Source: Alphaproteobacteria bacterium (GTDB lineage Bacteria > Pseudomonadota > Alphaproteobacteria > Caulobacterales > Hyphomonadaceae). From it: DNA of 64,000 bases. The notes beneath the pieces are model-generated. The model did no database searches, had not been told where the DNA came from, and saw only the letters and a list, made by a program, of their open reading frames with translations. The DNA is taken from the NCBI GenBank assembly GCA_018827375.1, contig JAHJYW010000032.1, positions 186,001-250,000 on the forward strand, given 5' to 3'. Positions within the stretch are counted from its first letter, which is position 1, and each line of letters opens with the position of its first letter. A program made the position numbers and the translations under genes. Shown here one piece after another: positions 36,108 to 43,984 of the stretch.

Positions 36108-37486
36108 CCAGCAAGTTCGGTCAGCAGCACATGCCAGTGCTCCAGCGCACCGGGGATTGAATCGACCGGCACCCGCTCGTTCAGGCCGTGGGCAAAATCG
36201 TCCGAGGGCTTCATGAAGATGCCGGAGACGCCATAGCTCGGAATGCCCTGACCGCGGAACAACAGGCTGTCAGTCGTCCCGGCTGACATGCTCGGAATGA
36301 TTGTCAGGCCAGGCGACTGGATATCGACGGCCTTGCGCACGGCCGCCATCAGTTCAGCGTCCAGCGGCGATGTCTCACTTTGGGGATATTCGACCGGGAA
36401 GTTCACTTCGGCGCCCGCGCCCACCAGTTCCTGCAGCTTTGCCTGAACGGTCTTCGGTGCAACGCCTGGGAAGATGCGGCAGTTGATGTTGGCCGTCACG
36501 CGCTGGGGCAGGGCGTTCTGGGCATGGCCGCCTTCAATCTGGGTCGTGATGCAAGTTGTCCGAATCTGGCCGATGTATTCCGGCTCGGCCGTTAGTAAGA
36601 CGACGGCGTCTGCATCCTCCGGGTTCTCCGCAAACCGCGCCATGGCTGCACCAATGTCCCCCGGCACCTGTTTTGCCGTTTCGCGGAAATAGGCCTGCGT
36701 CAGCTCACTGGTCTGCGGCGGGAAGGCATAGGCCGCCACCCGCTCCAGCGCCGCTGACATGTCGATGATGGCATTGCTGCCTGTCGGTCGGCTGGAATGG
36801 CCGCCGGGATTGGTGATGACCACCTCGAAATCGGCATAGGTCTTCTCGCCGGCCTGCAGGCTGTAATAGCGTGGCGCACCATCCTCGCCCAGCGTGCCGC
36901 CGCCGGCATCCGCGTTCAGTACCATCCGGGCGCCCTTGAAGCGCGGCGCCACTTCTGCTGCCGTCACCTGCGCGGTCTCTTCATCACCGGTCAGAACCAG
37001 GATGATATCATGGGCTGGCACAAAGCCTTCGCGCTTGAGGCGGATCAGCGTGGTCACCAGCATGGTCAGGCCATACTTGTTGTCCAGCACGCCGCGCCCG
37101 TAAAAATAGGTGCCGTCGGTTTCCATTGTGAACGGGTCGCGCACCCAGTCGGCAGGGTCTGCTTCAACCACGTCCATGTGCGCATTCAGCACGATCGGCG
37201 TTTCCGCGCTGCGGCCAGCATAATGCGCCATCAAGGTCGATGTCTCGCCGAAGGGCTCAATCGCCACGTCTTCTTCCGCAAAACCGCCAGCGATCAGTTC
37301 ACTGGCCAGGTACTCTGCATAGGCTGGCACCTTGCCGCGACCGGCCACGGTATCAAACGCAACGGACCGCCCGAGAATCTCGACCGCCTTGTCCACATCC
37401 ACCTGTTCGGCCTCGGCCTTCACCGGGGCCGATACGCACCCAACCAGAACCAGCGCCGCGAGGCTCGTCAGCAGTTTCGTGTTCAT
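36104..37486 (-). CDS. M20 family metallopeptidase, lipoprotein
   Basis: 460 residues. The signal sequence ends ALVLVGC (Cys17 in a lipobox), so the protein is probably lipidated and periplasmic. Metal ligands and catalytic residues of the M20 family are in VLNAHMDVVEADPADW, FYGRGVLDNKYG and LTGDEETAQ; the dimerisation domain is inserted at about 220-340, and the last ligand lies in DDFAHGLNERVPVDS. The family includes carboxypeptidases and acetylornithine deacetylase relatives; it is probably a broad-specificity dipeptidase. Confidence 0.92.
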   Translation of the reverse strand: MNTKLLTSLAALVLVGCVSAPVKAEAEQVDVDKAVEILGRSVAFDTVAGRGKVPAYAEYLASELIAGGFAEEDVAIEPFGETSTLMAHYAGRSAETPIVLNAHMDVVEADPADWVRDPFTMETDGTYFYGRGVLDNKYGLTMLVTTLIRLKREGFVPAHDIILVLTGDEETAQVTAAEVAPRFKGARMVLNADAGGGTLGEDGAPRYYSLQAGEKTYADFEVVITNPGGHSSRPTGSNAIIDMSAALERVAAYAFPPQTSELTQAYFRETAKQVPGDIGAAMARFAENPEDADAVVLLTAEPEYIGQIRTTCITTQIEGGHAQNALPQRVTANINCRIFPGVAPKTVQAKLQELVGAGAEVNFPVEYPQSETSPLDAELMAAVRKAVDIQSPGLTIIPSMSAGTTDSLLFRGQGIPSYGVSGIFMKPSDDFAHGLNERVPVDSIPGALEHWHVLLTELAG

Positions 37487-37633
37487 CGGCGCATTCCTTG
37501 ATTGGCGACCCCGAATCCTTACCGGCGGGCGCAGGGGCGCGCAAATCCTTTCCGCCCATGCCGTGGAGGATACCCAGCCCCACGAGCGAGCACGGTCTTG
37601 CCGGGCTGCCTCACGCGCGAAGCGTACGCTCAG

Positions 37634-38380
37634 CTATGGCTGTGATGTGGCGGGAACATAAAGGGTCGCGCTGCCCAGCGCGCCAATCTGCCCGAGATGC
37701 CCGGTGATCTGTGTCCCGACGATGTGCGCGTGGGCATGAATCGTCCGGCCGTCAGGGAGGAAATAGATGTCTTCGGGGCCGGGCGCGTAGATGCCGACGA
37801 TCTCGACGGCTACATCCTCTGCGTCGCCCTTGGCGCTTGTCGGCTGTCCGACGGCGCTCCAACTGGCGCGTGTTGCGGTGCCCGTCAGCTTGAATGGAAA
37901 CGCCGCGCTGGCCGGACAGCCAGCGGCCTCAGCCGTCTCTGCAAGCAGGCTTTCGATGCCCGCCAGGCCTGTAAGGTTAGAGACGGGTTGAGCGGCTTTC
38001 CAGGCCACCGGGCTGCTTGCCACCAGAAAGGCCGCGCCCTTTTCCGGCGACACTTCATGCGAGAGCAAGACCATGTCCCCGCTCTCTGGTGTGGCGACAT
38101 GAAAGACACCATCGATCAGGGTGAGTTCATCCCGGTACCCTGTCGAGGGCCCGTACCCAACTGTCGTGGCGCTTACGGGCAGGTCACTGAGCCTGACGCT
38201 TTGCGTAAACCCGGGCGCCTTGATCGACGCACGCGTGCCGAAAACCGTAATCGGCGTGTCACAGGACATGGCAGGCATGGCGGCTTGCTCCAAAGGCGCT
38301 GGCGTCGTGCAGCTTGCCACGCCGATCAGGGTCATGAGGGCCAGACGCGCGAGAATTCTCTGGATAATGGTTTGGCTCAT
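37634..38380 (-). CDS. Putative lipoprotein, possible acetolactate-decarboxylase/PPC-like fold
   Basis: 248 residues from the ATG at 38380 (AAGGAACG upstream). The signal ends LIGVASC-TTPAP, a lipobox. I do not recognise a named family with confidence. The body has YRDELTLIDGVFHVATPESG, resembling the early part of alpha-acetolactate decarboxylase (DGVFY-type), and near the end the His pattern HAHAHIVGTQITGHL: His-x-His with a third His 11 residues later, the zinc-ligand spacing of that fold and of PPC/DUF296 domains. The assignment is tentative. It lies 32 bases downstream of the acyltransferase gene. Confidence 0.7.
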   Translation of the reverse strand: MSQTIIQRILARLALMTLIGVASCTTPAPLEQAAMPAMSCDTPITVFGTRASIKAPGFTQSVRLSDLPVSATTVGYGPSTGYRDELTLIDGVFHVATPESGDMVLLSHEVSPEKGAAFLVASSPVAWKAAQPVSNLTGLAGIESLLAETAEAAGCPASAAFPFKLTGTATRASWSAVGQPTSAKGDAEDVAVEIVGIYAPGPEDIYFLPDGRTIHAHAHIVGTQITGHLGQIGALGSATLYVPATSQP

Positions 38381-38412
38381 GTATGCGTTCCTTTTCGGAT
38401 CAACATCGACCC

Positions 38413-39372
38413 CTAGATTACGCCCGCCTCGCGCCAGGCCTCCTTGGGCCAGCGTCGGTGTTGCCAAAACCACTGGCCGGGCTCGGCGCGGATACAGTCC
38501 TCAAGGAACTGGTTGATGCGCATAACCGACGCGAGGATGTCGGCCTCCGTATCGCCCGTGTCCTGCGGCAGGAAGGGCTCATGGATTTCCACGCGGAAAC
38601 GGGCAGGGCCTGTGCGCACCGTCGAGACAGGCACGATGGGCACGCCATATTTCAACGCCAGTCGCGTCGGCCCCTGCGCCGTCATCGCGTCATGCCCGAA
38701 TAGCGGAACGGCCACGCCTTCGCGGAACTTCTGGTCATTCATCAGCGCAATCGGCGCGCCGCGTGCCAGGGCGCGCATCAGCTCGCGCGTGCCAATGCCC
38801 TTCGGCGCCGTCGTGCCGGTGCCATAGTCGTGGCGCAGCTTGTTGATACGCCGGTCAATGTGCGGATTGTTCAGGGCACGGTAGGTCATCACGGCATGCG
38901 GGATGCGTTTGCAGATCGCGGCCGGCATGATTTCCCAATTGGCAAAATGACCCGAGATGAATACGGCGCCCTTGCCGCTGTCGCGGATCGCGTCGAGCCG
39001 CTCGACGCCGACAACATCCACGCGGCCGCTCGTGTAGGGGTCAATGGCCGGCAGGTGAGGCAGTTCGCCTGCCGTGCGTCCGGCGCTCTCCCATGCGGCC
39101 AGGGCCGTGCGCTCGATCTCCGCTTCGGTCCAGTCAGGGAAGGCGAGCTTCAGGTTGCGCCGGGTCGTCTTGTGTTGCGACAGCTTGGGGCCGATCTTCT
39201 TCAGCAGCCATCCACCAAAGTCAGACGCCTTGTCAGGCCCCAGCAGTTTCATCGGCCACCAGTAGATGACATCCCAGGCCACGGTCTCCAGCCGCCATTG
39301 CACCCGCTGCCCGAGAGAGGCGCGGTTATCGATGTCCTTCGGGCGGACATAGGCGGGGGGCGTATCGGTCAT
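38413..39372 (-). CDS. Lysophospholipid/lauroyl acyltransferase (LpxL/HtrB family)
   Basis: 319 residues, the LpxL/LpxM acyltransferase family that adds secondary acyl chains to lipid A. The catalytic H-x4-D/E-like motif is in AVFISGHFANWEIMPA; a second conserved block is APIALMNDQKFREGVAVPLF. An N-terminal hydrophobic segment is weak (WDVIYWWPMKLLG). Its start overlaps the lpxK stop by 4 bases, making it the fourth gene of an envelope operon. Which acyl position it modifies cannot be told. Confidence 0.92.
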   Translation of the reverse strand: MTDTPPAYVRPKDIDNRASLGQRVQWRLETVAWDVIYWWPMKLLGPDKASDFGGWLLKKIGPKLSQHKTTRRNLKLAFPDWTEAEIERTALAAWESAGRTAGELPHLPAIDPYTSGRVDVVGVERLDAIRDSGKGAVFISGHFANWEIMPAAICKRIPHAVMTYRALNNPHIDRRINKLRHDYGTGTTAPKGIGTRELMRALARGAPIALMNDQKFREGVAVPLFGHDAMTAQGPTRLALKYGVPIVPVSTVRTGPARFRVEIHEPFLPQDTGDTEADILASVMRINQFLEDCIRAEPGQWFWQHRRWPKEAWREAGVI

Positions 39373-40364
39373 GAGCGTGCGGAGAAGATGATGGCGTCCA
39401 GCAGCGCTTCAAGCGCGGCCCTGTCTTCAAATCGTGCTGCGACCGGAAAGGCAAGCACGCGCTTCTGTTCCGGCTGCGGAAGGCGCACATGATCCTTGGT
39501 CGTCGTGATCAGGCGGGCGCCATGCGCCTCGGCCAGTTCGTGCAGGAATTTAAGCTCGCCTTCGCTGTAAACATGGTGGTCGTCATATCCGACGGCCTCG
39601 CGCAGGTCCGCCCCGGCGGCCTTCAGGGCATCGAAGAACTTGAGCGGCCGGCCAATGCCCGCAAAGGCCACCAATGGTCCCGTTGGCACAACCTTCGTCG
39701 GCCCGAGCCGCGCGCGCAGCACGGGAAGGCCAGACTGGGCTACCGCGCCGGGCACATTGCCTTCGCCCATCAGCACCACGCCGTTTGCCCGCGCCAGCCC
39801 GTCGCTAACAGGCTCGCGTAGCGGGCCCTTGGGCAACAGGTGCCCGTTGCCGAACGGTGCGGCCGCATCGATCACGACGATCGAGAGGTCCTTGTAGAGC
39901 GACGGGTTCTGGTGGCCGTCATCCATGATGATCACCTGAACGCCGTCTGCCTGCATGGCCTGCGCCGCCTCGACCCGGTCGCGCCCGATCCAGCTCTCGC
40001 CACTCGCGGCCAGCATCAGCGGCTCGTCCCCGACGGTTGCCGCCGTATGCTTACCCGGCACAACCTTCAGAACTTCCTTGGAATCCCCGCCATATCCCCG
40101 CGAAAGGGTCGCGGAACGGACTCCGAATGCCCCGAGAACGGTCCGAATTGCCTCGACAATGGGCGTCTTGCCGACGCCGCCGACGGTGAGGTTACCTACG
40201 CAGATGACCGGGATATCCACCCGCACAGGCTCGACCTTTTCCAGCTTGGTCTGCACGCCCAGCCGGTAGGCAAAGGCCAGCGGTGATAACAGGAGGCGCG
40301 TAAGAGGCGCGGCTTCGCGCGACTTCGGGTCCAGGCCGGCAGACCAGAAGTGCGGCGCCTTCAT
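39369..40364 (-). CDS. lpxK: Tetraacyldisaccharide 4'-kinase
   Basis: 331 residues of LpxK, which phosphorylates the 4' position of the lipid A disaccharide. The P-loop is ICVGNLTVGGVGKTPIVEAI, with TLSRGYGGDSKEV and DEPLMLAA following, and the DDGHQNPSL block with catalytic acidic residues. A short N-terminal membrane-associated helix precedes the P-loop. It is embedded between waaA (4-base overlap) and the lpxL-like gene (4-base overlap). Confidence 0.96.
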   Translation of the reverse strand: MKAPHFWSAGLDPKSREAAPLTRLLLSPLAFAYRLGVQTKLEKVEPVRVDIPVICVGNLTVGGVGKTPIVEAIRTVLGAFGVRSATLSRGYGGDSKEVLKVVPGKHTAATVGDEPLMLAASGESWIGRDRVEAAQAMQADGVQVIIMDDGHQNPSLYKDLSIVVIDAAAPFGNGHLLPKGPLREPVSDGLARANGVVLMGEGNVPGAVAQSGLPVLRARLGPTKVVPTGPLVAFAGIGRPLKFFDALKAAGADLREAVGYDDHHVYSEGELKFLHELAEAHGARLITTTKDHVRLPQPEQKRVLAFPVAARFEDRAALEALLDAIIFSARS

Positions 40365-41620
40365 TGCAGCAGCCCCGGTTCCGGGATCAGCGGCAAGATG
40401 GCTTTCAGCGTTTCCACCATCGGCGCATCGGCGTGTTCTGCCAAAGCTGTAATAGCGGCAGCAGGCGGTGGCGGCGTGTTCTGCAAGGCATCGGAGATGC
40501 CTGCCGCTTCATCCACGATCTTTACCAGTCCGCGCTCTTCGAGGTCGGCCATCATGCCGGCAAAGTTGTGTACGCGCGGCCCGGTCACAACAGGCTTGGC
40601 AAAACGTACAGGTTCCAACGGATTATGGCCGCCAACGCCGTCGGCATGTCCGCCGCCAAGGTAAACCGCATCGGCCAGCCGCAGCCACAGGCCCATCTCG
40701 CCCATCGTGTCAGCCAGCAGGACCCGTGTGCGTGTATTCGGCACTTGCCCTTTTGATCGCCGCGCAAATGGCAGTCCGCGCGCCCGGATAAGCTCCTCGA
40801 CCTCGTCGCCGCGCTCCGGGTGGCGCGGTGCAATGATGATGGCAGATTCGGGGATGTCCGTGACGGCATCGAGGAACAGGGCCTCTTCACCGGCATGCGT
40901 TGATGCGGCTACAAGGCAGCGCCGTCCACCGACAAAGCCCTCACGTATCCTCTGGATTTCGAAGTCACTCGCCTCGGGTCCCGGCAGCGCCGACTTCAAG
41001 TTTCCCGCCGACCGGATCGTCCGTCCGAGCAGGCTGCCCAGACGCTGCGCTGTATCCGTATCGGCTGCCAGTACGACGTCAAACGTGCCCACCAGCTTTC
41101 GGAAGAGACCCTTGAACCGTCGCCAGCCGTCCGCCGAGTCTTGTGTCATGCGGGCATTCACCAGCGCCCGGCTGGCGCCGCTCTTGCCGGCTTCAGAAAT
41201 AAGGTTCGGCCAGATTTCGCCCTCGCCGAAGATGCACAGGTCCGGCTTCCAGTGGGCAATGAAGCGGCGTGCAATGGCCGGCGTATCGAGTGGTGCCATG
41301 AGGTGGATCGCGGCATCCGGCAGGGCAGGGCCCAGCAGGCGGGCAGAGGTCAGCGTCTGGCTCGTAAAGACCAGCATCAGGTCTGGCCGGGCCGCGACCA
41401 GCCTGTGCCCGACTTCCAGTAACAGGCGGCTTTCCCCGACGCTTGCGCCATGCAGCCAGACAAGGCGTCCCTGACGCCTGTTCGGCATGTTGCGCGCGAG
41501 GCGCTCATTCATCCGCCCATAGTCTTCCTTTCCCTTGGCCGCGCGTCGGCGAAGGACGCCAGGCAGGAAGGGCGACAGGATCCGGGTGATGGCCCGGTAA
41601 GCATGGAAGGCGGGAGTCAT
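40361..41620 (-). CDS. waaA: 3-deoxy-D-manno-octulosonic acid transferase WaaA
   Basis: 419 residues, the Kdo transferase that attaches Kdo to lipid A precursor. It has the expected N-terminal membrane-associated helix, the conserved VWLHGASVGESRLLLEVGHR with the catalytic Glu, CIFGEGEIWPNLISE, and late IIAPRHPERGDEVEEL and GGHADGVGGHNPLEPV blocks. It overlaps the DUF374 gene and lpxK by 4 bases each. With lpxK and the two acyltransferase genes it forms a compact lipid A/Kdo operon. Confidence 0.95.
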   Translation of the reverse strand: MTPAFHAYRAITRILSPFLPGVLRRRAAKGKEDYGRMNERLARNMPNRRQGRLVWLHGASVGESRLLLEVGHRLVAARPDLMLVFTSQTLTSARLLGPALPDAAIHLMAPLDTPAIARRFIAHWKPDLCIFGEGEIWPNLISEAGKSGASRALVNARMTQDSADGWRRFKGLFRKLVGTFDVVLAADTDTAQRLGSLLGRTIRSAGNLKSALPGPEASDFEIQRIREGFVGGRRCLVAASTHAGEEALFLDAVTDIPESAIIIAPRHPERGDEVEELIRARGLPFARRSKGQVPNTRTRVLLADTMGEMGLWLRLADAVYLGGGHADGVGGHNPLEPVRFAKPVVTGPRVHNFAGMMADLEERGLVKIVDEAAGISDALQNTPPPPAAAITALAEHADAPMVETLKAILPLIPEPGLLQ

Positions 41621-42390
41621 ATTGCGCTTTGCCCTGCTGTGTCAGCGACTGGATAGCCAGCGAGCGCTTCGGCGCGGCGCGTAACCGCGTCCATGCGGCG
41701 CTGCAATTCAGCGCGCAGCGACTCCGGGCTTGCTGAGCGCGGTGTTTGAAGCATCTCGCCGTAAACGATTACCCCTCTCGTAAACGGTAAGGGCAGGATG
41801 AAACGGTCCCAGCTGTCGAAGCGTTTGCATGGCTTGGCAGCCAACGCGTAGGGCAGGATGGGGGAACCCGCCCGCTGGGCAATCATGATCGCACCGAGAC
41901 TCACCACTTCGCGGGGGCCGCGCGGTCCGTCGGGCGTGATACATAGGACACCACCGGATTTGAGCAGCCTGACCGCTTCGGCAACCGCCTTGACTCCGCC
42001 CTTGTCCTTGCCGGCCTTCTTCTTGTTGCCTGCCGAGCCGCGGATCGGCCTGATGCCAAGATGCTTGATGGCGCGCGCAACCGGCTCCCCATCGCCCGAG
42101 AGCGAAATCAGCATGGCGGCGGATGCATCGCGTCCGGGCCAGTCCCGGATATGTTTCAGCCAGCCTGAGGGCAGCAGCATAATGCGGGAATGCCAGGCTG
42201 CCACAACGACGCCGGGTGCTTTCGCCCAGGCTCCCTTGGCTTCAGCTTCGCCTTCCACAATCCATCGCAATGTGTGTCCGATCATGGCCATCCATGTCCA
42301 GATCAGGAATCCCAGCAGAATCACGACGGGCTTGGATCGGAAAAGTGACTTCATCGCGTCGCTTATACTTTGCTTTTCGCCATGCGCCAT
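41617..42390 (-). CDS. DUF374 lysophospholipid acyltransferase family protein
   Basis: About 257 residues from the ATG at 42390; an ATG at 42354 is also possible. A longer start is excluded because it would run into the tRNA gene. Motifs are VVVAAWHSRIMLLP (acyltransferase His block) and LCITPDGPRGPREVVSLGAI, the DUF374 signature. An N-terminal hydrophobic helix (VVILLGFLIWTWMAMIG) suggests inner-membrane association. It heads the waaA-lpxK-lpxL-like operon; family members take part in lipid A or phospholipid acylation. Confidence 0.9.
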   Translation of the reverse strand: MAHGEKQSISDAMKSLFRSKPVVILLGFLIWTWMAMIGHTLRWIVEGEAEAKGAWAKAPGVVVAAWHSRIMLLPSGWLKHIRDWPGRDASAAMLISLSGDGEPVARAIKHLGIRPIRGSAGNKKKAGKDKGGVKAVAEAVRLLKSGGVLCITPDGPRGPREVVSLGAIMIAQRAGSPILPYALAAKPCKRFDSWDRFILPLPFTRGVIVYGEMLQTPRSASPESLRAELQRRMDAVTRRAEALAGYPVADTAGQSAI

Positions 42391-42423
42391 GGTGGCTGGC
42401 GATAACAACTGACTGGTCAGAAA

Positions 42424-42498
42424 TGGTGGGCGATGCAAGGTTCGAACTTGCGACCCCTGCCGTGTGAAGGCAGTGCTCTACCACTGAGCTAATCGCCC
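42424..42498 (-). tRNA. tRNA-Val (anticodon CAC)
   Basis: 75 nt including an encoded CCA. The acceptor arm (GGGCGAT with ATCGCCC) pairs perfectly over 7 bp. The D arm has AGCTCAGTGGTAGAGC, the anticodon arm is CTGCC-TTCACAC-GGCAG with CAC as anticodon (reading GTG), and the T loop holds TTCGAAC. It lies about 34 bases before the DUF374 gene on the same strand, so its promoter may also feed the lipid A operon. Confidence 0.96.
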
Positions 42499-42515
42499 CG
42501 ATTCCGGGAAACGGG

Positions 42516-42544
42516 TCCGTAATGCCATGCCCGTAAAACGTCAA
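42516..42544 (-). promoter_or_regulatory. Probable sigma-70-type promoter for tRNA-Val
   Basis: On the minus strand, TTGACG (42544-42539) and TACGGA (42521-42516) are spaced by 17 bases. The -35 element is near consensus, the -10 element is weak. The predicted start would be about 10 bases before the tRNA 5' end, the usual geometry of a tRNA promoter. Confidence 0.4.
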
Positions 42545-42774
42545 GCGCGGAACACTCTTGTTACCGCTAGCAGCAATTTAGTCAAATTCAACCAATGCCG
42601 AAATGCATGGCTGTGTCCCATCACATGGTGCGTTCGCATGCATAAGCACAATTGCCTTATTTCTGCTTCCGTACCATCATCTTTGGTCTTGAGCGCCTAA
42701 AACCTCGCCGTGTTTGCTGATTGTCAGGCCGGTTTGCAGGTTTTTTATGCCAAATTCGCTTGCTGCCGAGCTCG

Positions 42775-42807
42775 ATGAACACTTGTTCATAATGAACGCC
42801 TGTTCAT
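42775..42807. promoter_or_regulatory. Two tandem 16-bp palindromes (ATGAAC-N4-GTTCAT)
   Basis: ATGAAC-ACTT-GTTCAT (42775-42790) and ATGAAC-GCCT-GTTCAT (42792-42807) are each perfect 6-bp inverted repeats, separated by a single A. The two units are thus spaced 17 bases apart. This strongly suggests binding by a dimeric regulator at two adjacent sites. The site lies about 170 bases upstream of the 80-residue gene. The regulator is unknown; half-sites resemble, but are spaced differently from, the tetR operator near 11.27 kb. Confidence 0.6.
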
Positions 42808-42874
42808 GTTAGATCATTACCTTTCTTTCATAGGCTCGGGCACTTGAGAAACCCACAGAACATCGTCATCTTGA

Positions 42875-42891
42875 GACCATAAGCGATGGTC
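42875..42891 (+). other. Hairpin in the leader of the 80-residue gene
   Basis: GACCAT (42875-42880) pairs with ATGGTC (42886-42891) around AAGCG. It lies between the tandem palindromes and the mini-ORF, so it may be part of the mRNA leader. Its function is unknown. Confidence 0.3.
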
Positions 42892-42930
42892 CGATTAGCG
42901 GGTCACGACTAAACAGAAAGAAGGACAGGC

Positions 42931-42949
42931 ATGTCGAAGTAATTCGACA
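42931..42949 (+). promoter_or_regulatory. Mini upstream ORF (Met-Ser-Lys) overlapped by a GUAA-tetraloop hairpin
   Basis: GAAGGACAGGC precedes ATG-TCG-AAG-TAA (42931-42942), an upstream ORF of three sense codons with a good ribosome site. The same bases form TGTCGAA (42932-42938), a GTAA loop, and TTCGACA (43-49), a perfect 7-bp stem capped by a GNRA-type loop. Translation of the mini-ORF and formation of the stem exclude each other. The stem ends about 30 bases before the next gene start, so it may regulate that gene. Confidence 0.45.
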
Positions 42950-42979
42950 GTAAAATAATAAAGCCTGGAGAGAGAGATA

Positions 42980-43222
42980 ATGAAAGACTGGTGTGACGAA
43001 GAAGGCGCAAAGCGCCTTTGCGAGAAAATCAATGCCTATTGGGCCGAGCGCGGCTATGAAGTGGATGTCGATCTTGTTGACGCCGGCTTCGTTCCTGCAA
43101 TGCGTAGTGCCCGCACCGACGTGCGCAGCAACATGGTGAACGGAATGCCCCGTCGCCGTGCAGCTGGCGAAGCAGGCGCAGCGCGCCCCAGCTACCGTCC
43201 GCGGGCAGAAGCGACCGCCTAG
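42980..43222 (+). CDS. Small conserved-looking hypothetical protein (80 aa)
   Basis: 80 residues, ATG preceded by GGAGAGAGAGATA. The N-terminal half is amphipathic (WCDEEGAKRLCEKINAYWAE, RGYEVDVDLVDAGFVPAMRS), followed by ARTDVRSNMVNGMPRR and a basic Ala/Arg-rich tail. I recall similar short alphaproteobacterial proteins with the VRSxMVNGxPRR end, but no function. No signal or membrane segment. The long, structured upstream region argues that it is a real, tightly regulated gene. It is convergent with the HAD gene and overlaps it by 4 bases. Confidence 0.8.
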   Translation: MKDWCDEEGAKRLCEKINAYWAERGYEVDVDLVDAGFVPAMRSARTDVRSNMVNGMPRRRAAGEAGAARPSYRPRAEATA

Positions 43223-43899
43223 CCTATCAGGCGAAGCAAAGCCGGAACGAGTTTTGAATAGTTGCTGACAACTTCGTCAGGATCGATTTCAACTGCAGTC
43301 TCGGTCTCGTACCCAAATGGAACAAATATGAAGGGCAGCCCGGCATTCCGGGCTGCCCTTTCGTCTGTGCGGCTATCGCCAACCATGATTGCCCGTGACC
43401 GATCGCCGCCTGCACGGTCAACGGTCAACAGGATATGATCTCCGTGTGGCTTGCGATCCGGAACACTGTCCGCACCCACGATGGCCGCAAACTTTTCAGA
43501 AATTTGCAATTCGCCAAGCAGTCGGTCCGTGGCGCGTTGGCGCTTGTTGGTGCACACCGCCAGGATCGCTCCCTCGTTAATTAGCAAGTCCAGAGCGTCC
43601 AATGCATTTTCGAATGGCCTGGATCCCACAGCGATATGATCTTCGTAATAGGCGAGGAACTGCTCGAACAAGGCATCCATCCGGTCGTCATCCGGTTCGG
43701 CGCCCTGTGCAGCCATTCCCCTCACGATCATGGCCTTGGCGCCATGCCCGATCATCGTGGCGATCGTTGAGAGGTCCACGGGCTTGAGACCTTCCTCGCG
43801 CAGCACGTGATTCAGCGCCTCCAGCAGGTCCGGTGCGGTGTCCACCAGGGTCCCGTCGAGATCAAACACAATCGTCCAGCCGACGAACCGCTTTGCCAT
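43219..43899 (-). CDS. gph: HAD-family phosphatase, probable phosphoglycolate phosphatase
   Basis: 226 residues. Motif I is IVFDLDGTLVDTAPDLLEAL with the nucleophilic Asp; a helical cap follows with TMIGHGAKAMIVRG; motif II is AVCTNKRQRATDRLLGEL; motif IV is AIMVGDSRTDERAARNAGLP. The cap and motif details fit the Gph/CbbZ phosphoglycolate phosphatase subgroup, which removes the 2-phosphoglycolate formed in DNA repair or photorespiration. Substrate assignment is by subgroup similarity only. Confidence 0.9.
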   Translation of the reverse strand: MAKRFVGWTIVFDLDGTLVDTAPDLLEALNHVLREEGLKPVDLSTIATMIGHGAKAMIVRGMAAQGAEPDDDRMDALFEQFLAYYEDHIAVGSRPFENALDALDLLINEGAILAVCTNKRQRATDRLLGELQISEKFAAIVGADSVPDRKPHGDHILLTVDRAGGDRSRAIMVGDSRTDERAARNAGLPFIFVPFGYETETAVEIDPDEVVSNYSKLVPALLRLIG

Positions 43900-43984
43900 A
43901 TCTGTATGTATTCCTGTCTCGCCACTCGCCTTGAATCGGCCTTTGGTCTAGGCGAAAGGTCTGGGGAAAGCGAGAGGGCCACCT

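Larger units (their letters stand above)
42499..42979. other. 481-bp non-coding region with operator-like repeats and structured leader
   Basis: No convincing long ORF is present. The left end holds the probable tRNA-Val promoter. Further right are two tandem 16-bp palindromes (42775-42807), a hairpin (42875-42891), a three-codon ORF with its own ribosome site (42931-42942) overlapped by a perfect tetraloop hairpin (42932-42949), and the GGAGAG ribosome site of the 80-residue gene. The overall picture is a promoter with an operator followed by a structured 5' leader of the small gene. Confidence 0.55.

Noticed and set aside
42775..42807. The tandem palindromes as LexA (SOS) boxes
   Set aside because: The GAAC-N4-GTTC form fits Gram-positive LexA, while alphaproteobacterial LexA normally recognises GTTC-N7-GTTC, which is not present here, and the adjacent gene is not a known SOS gene.
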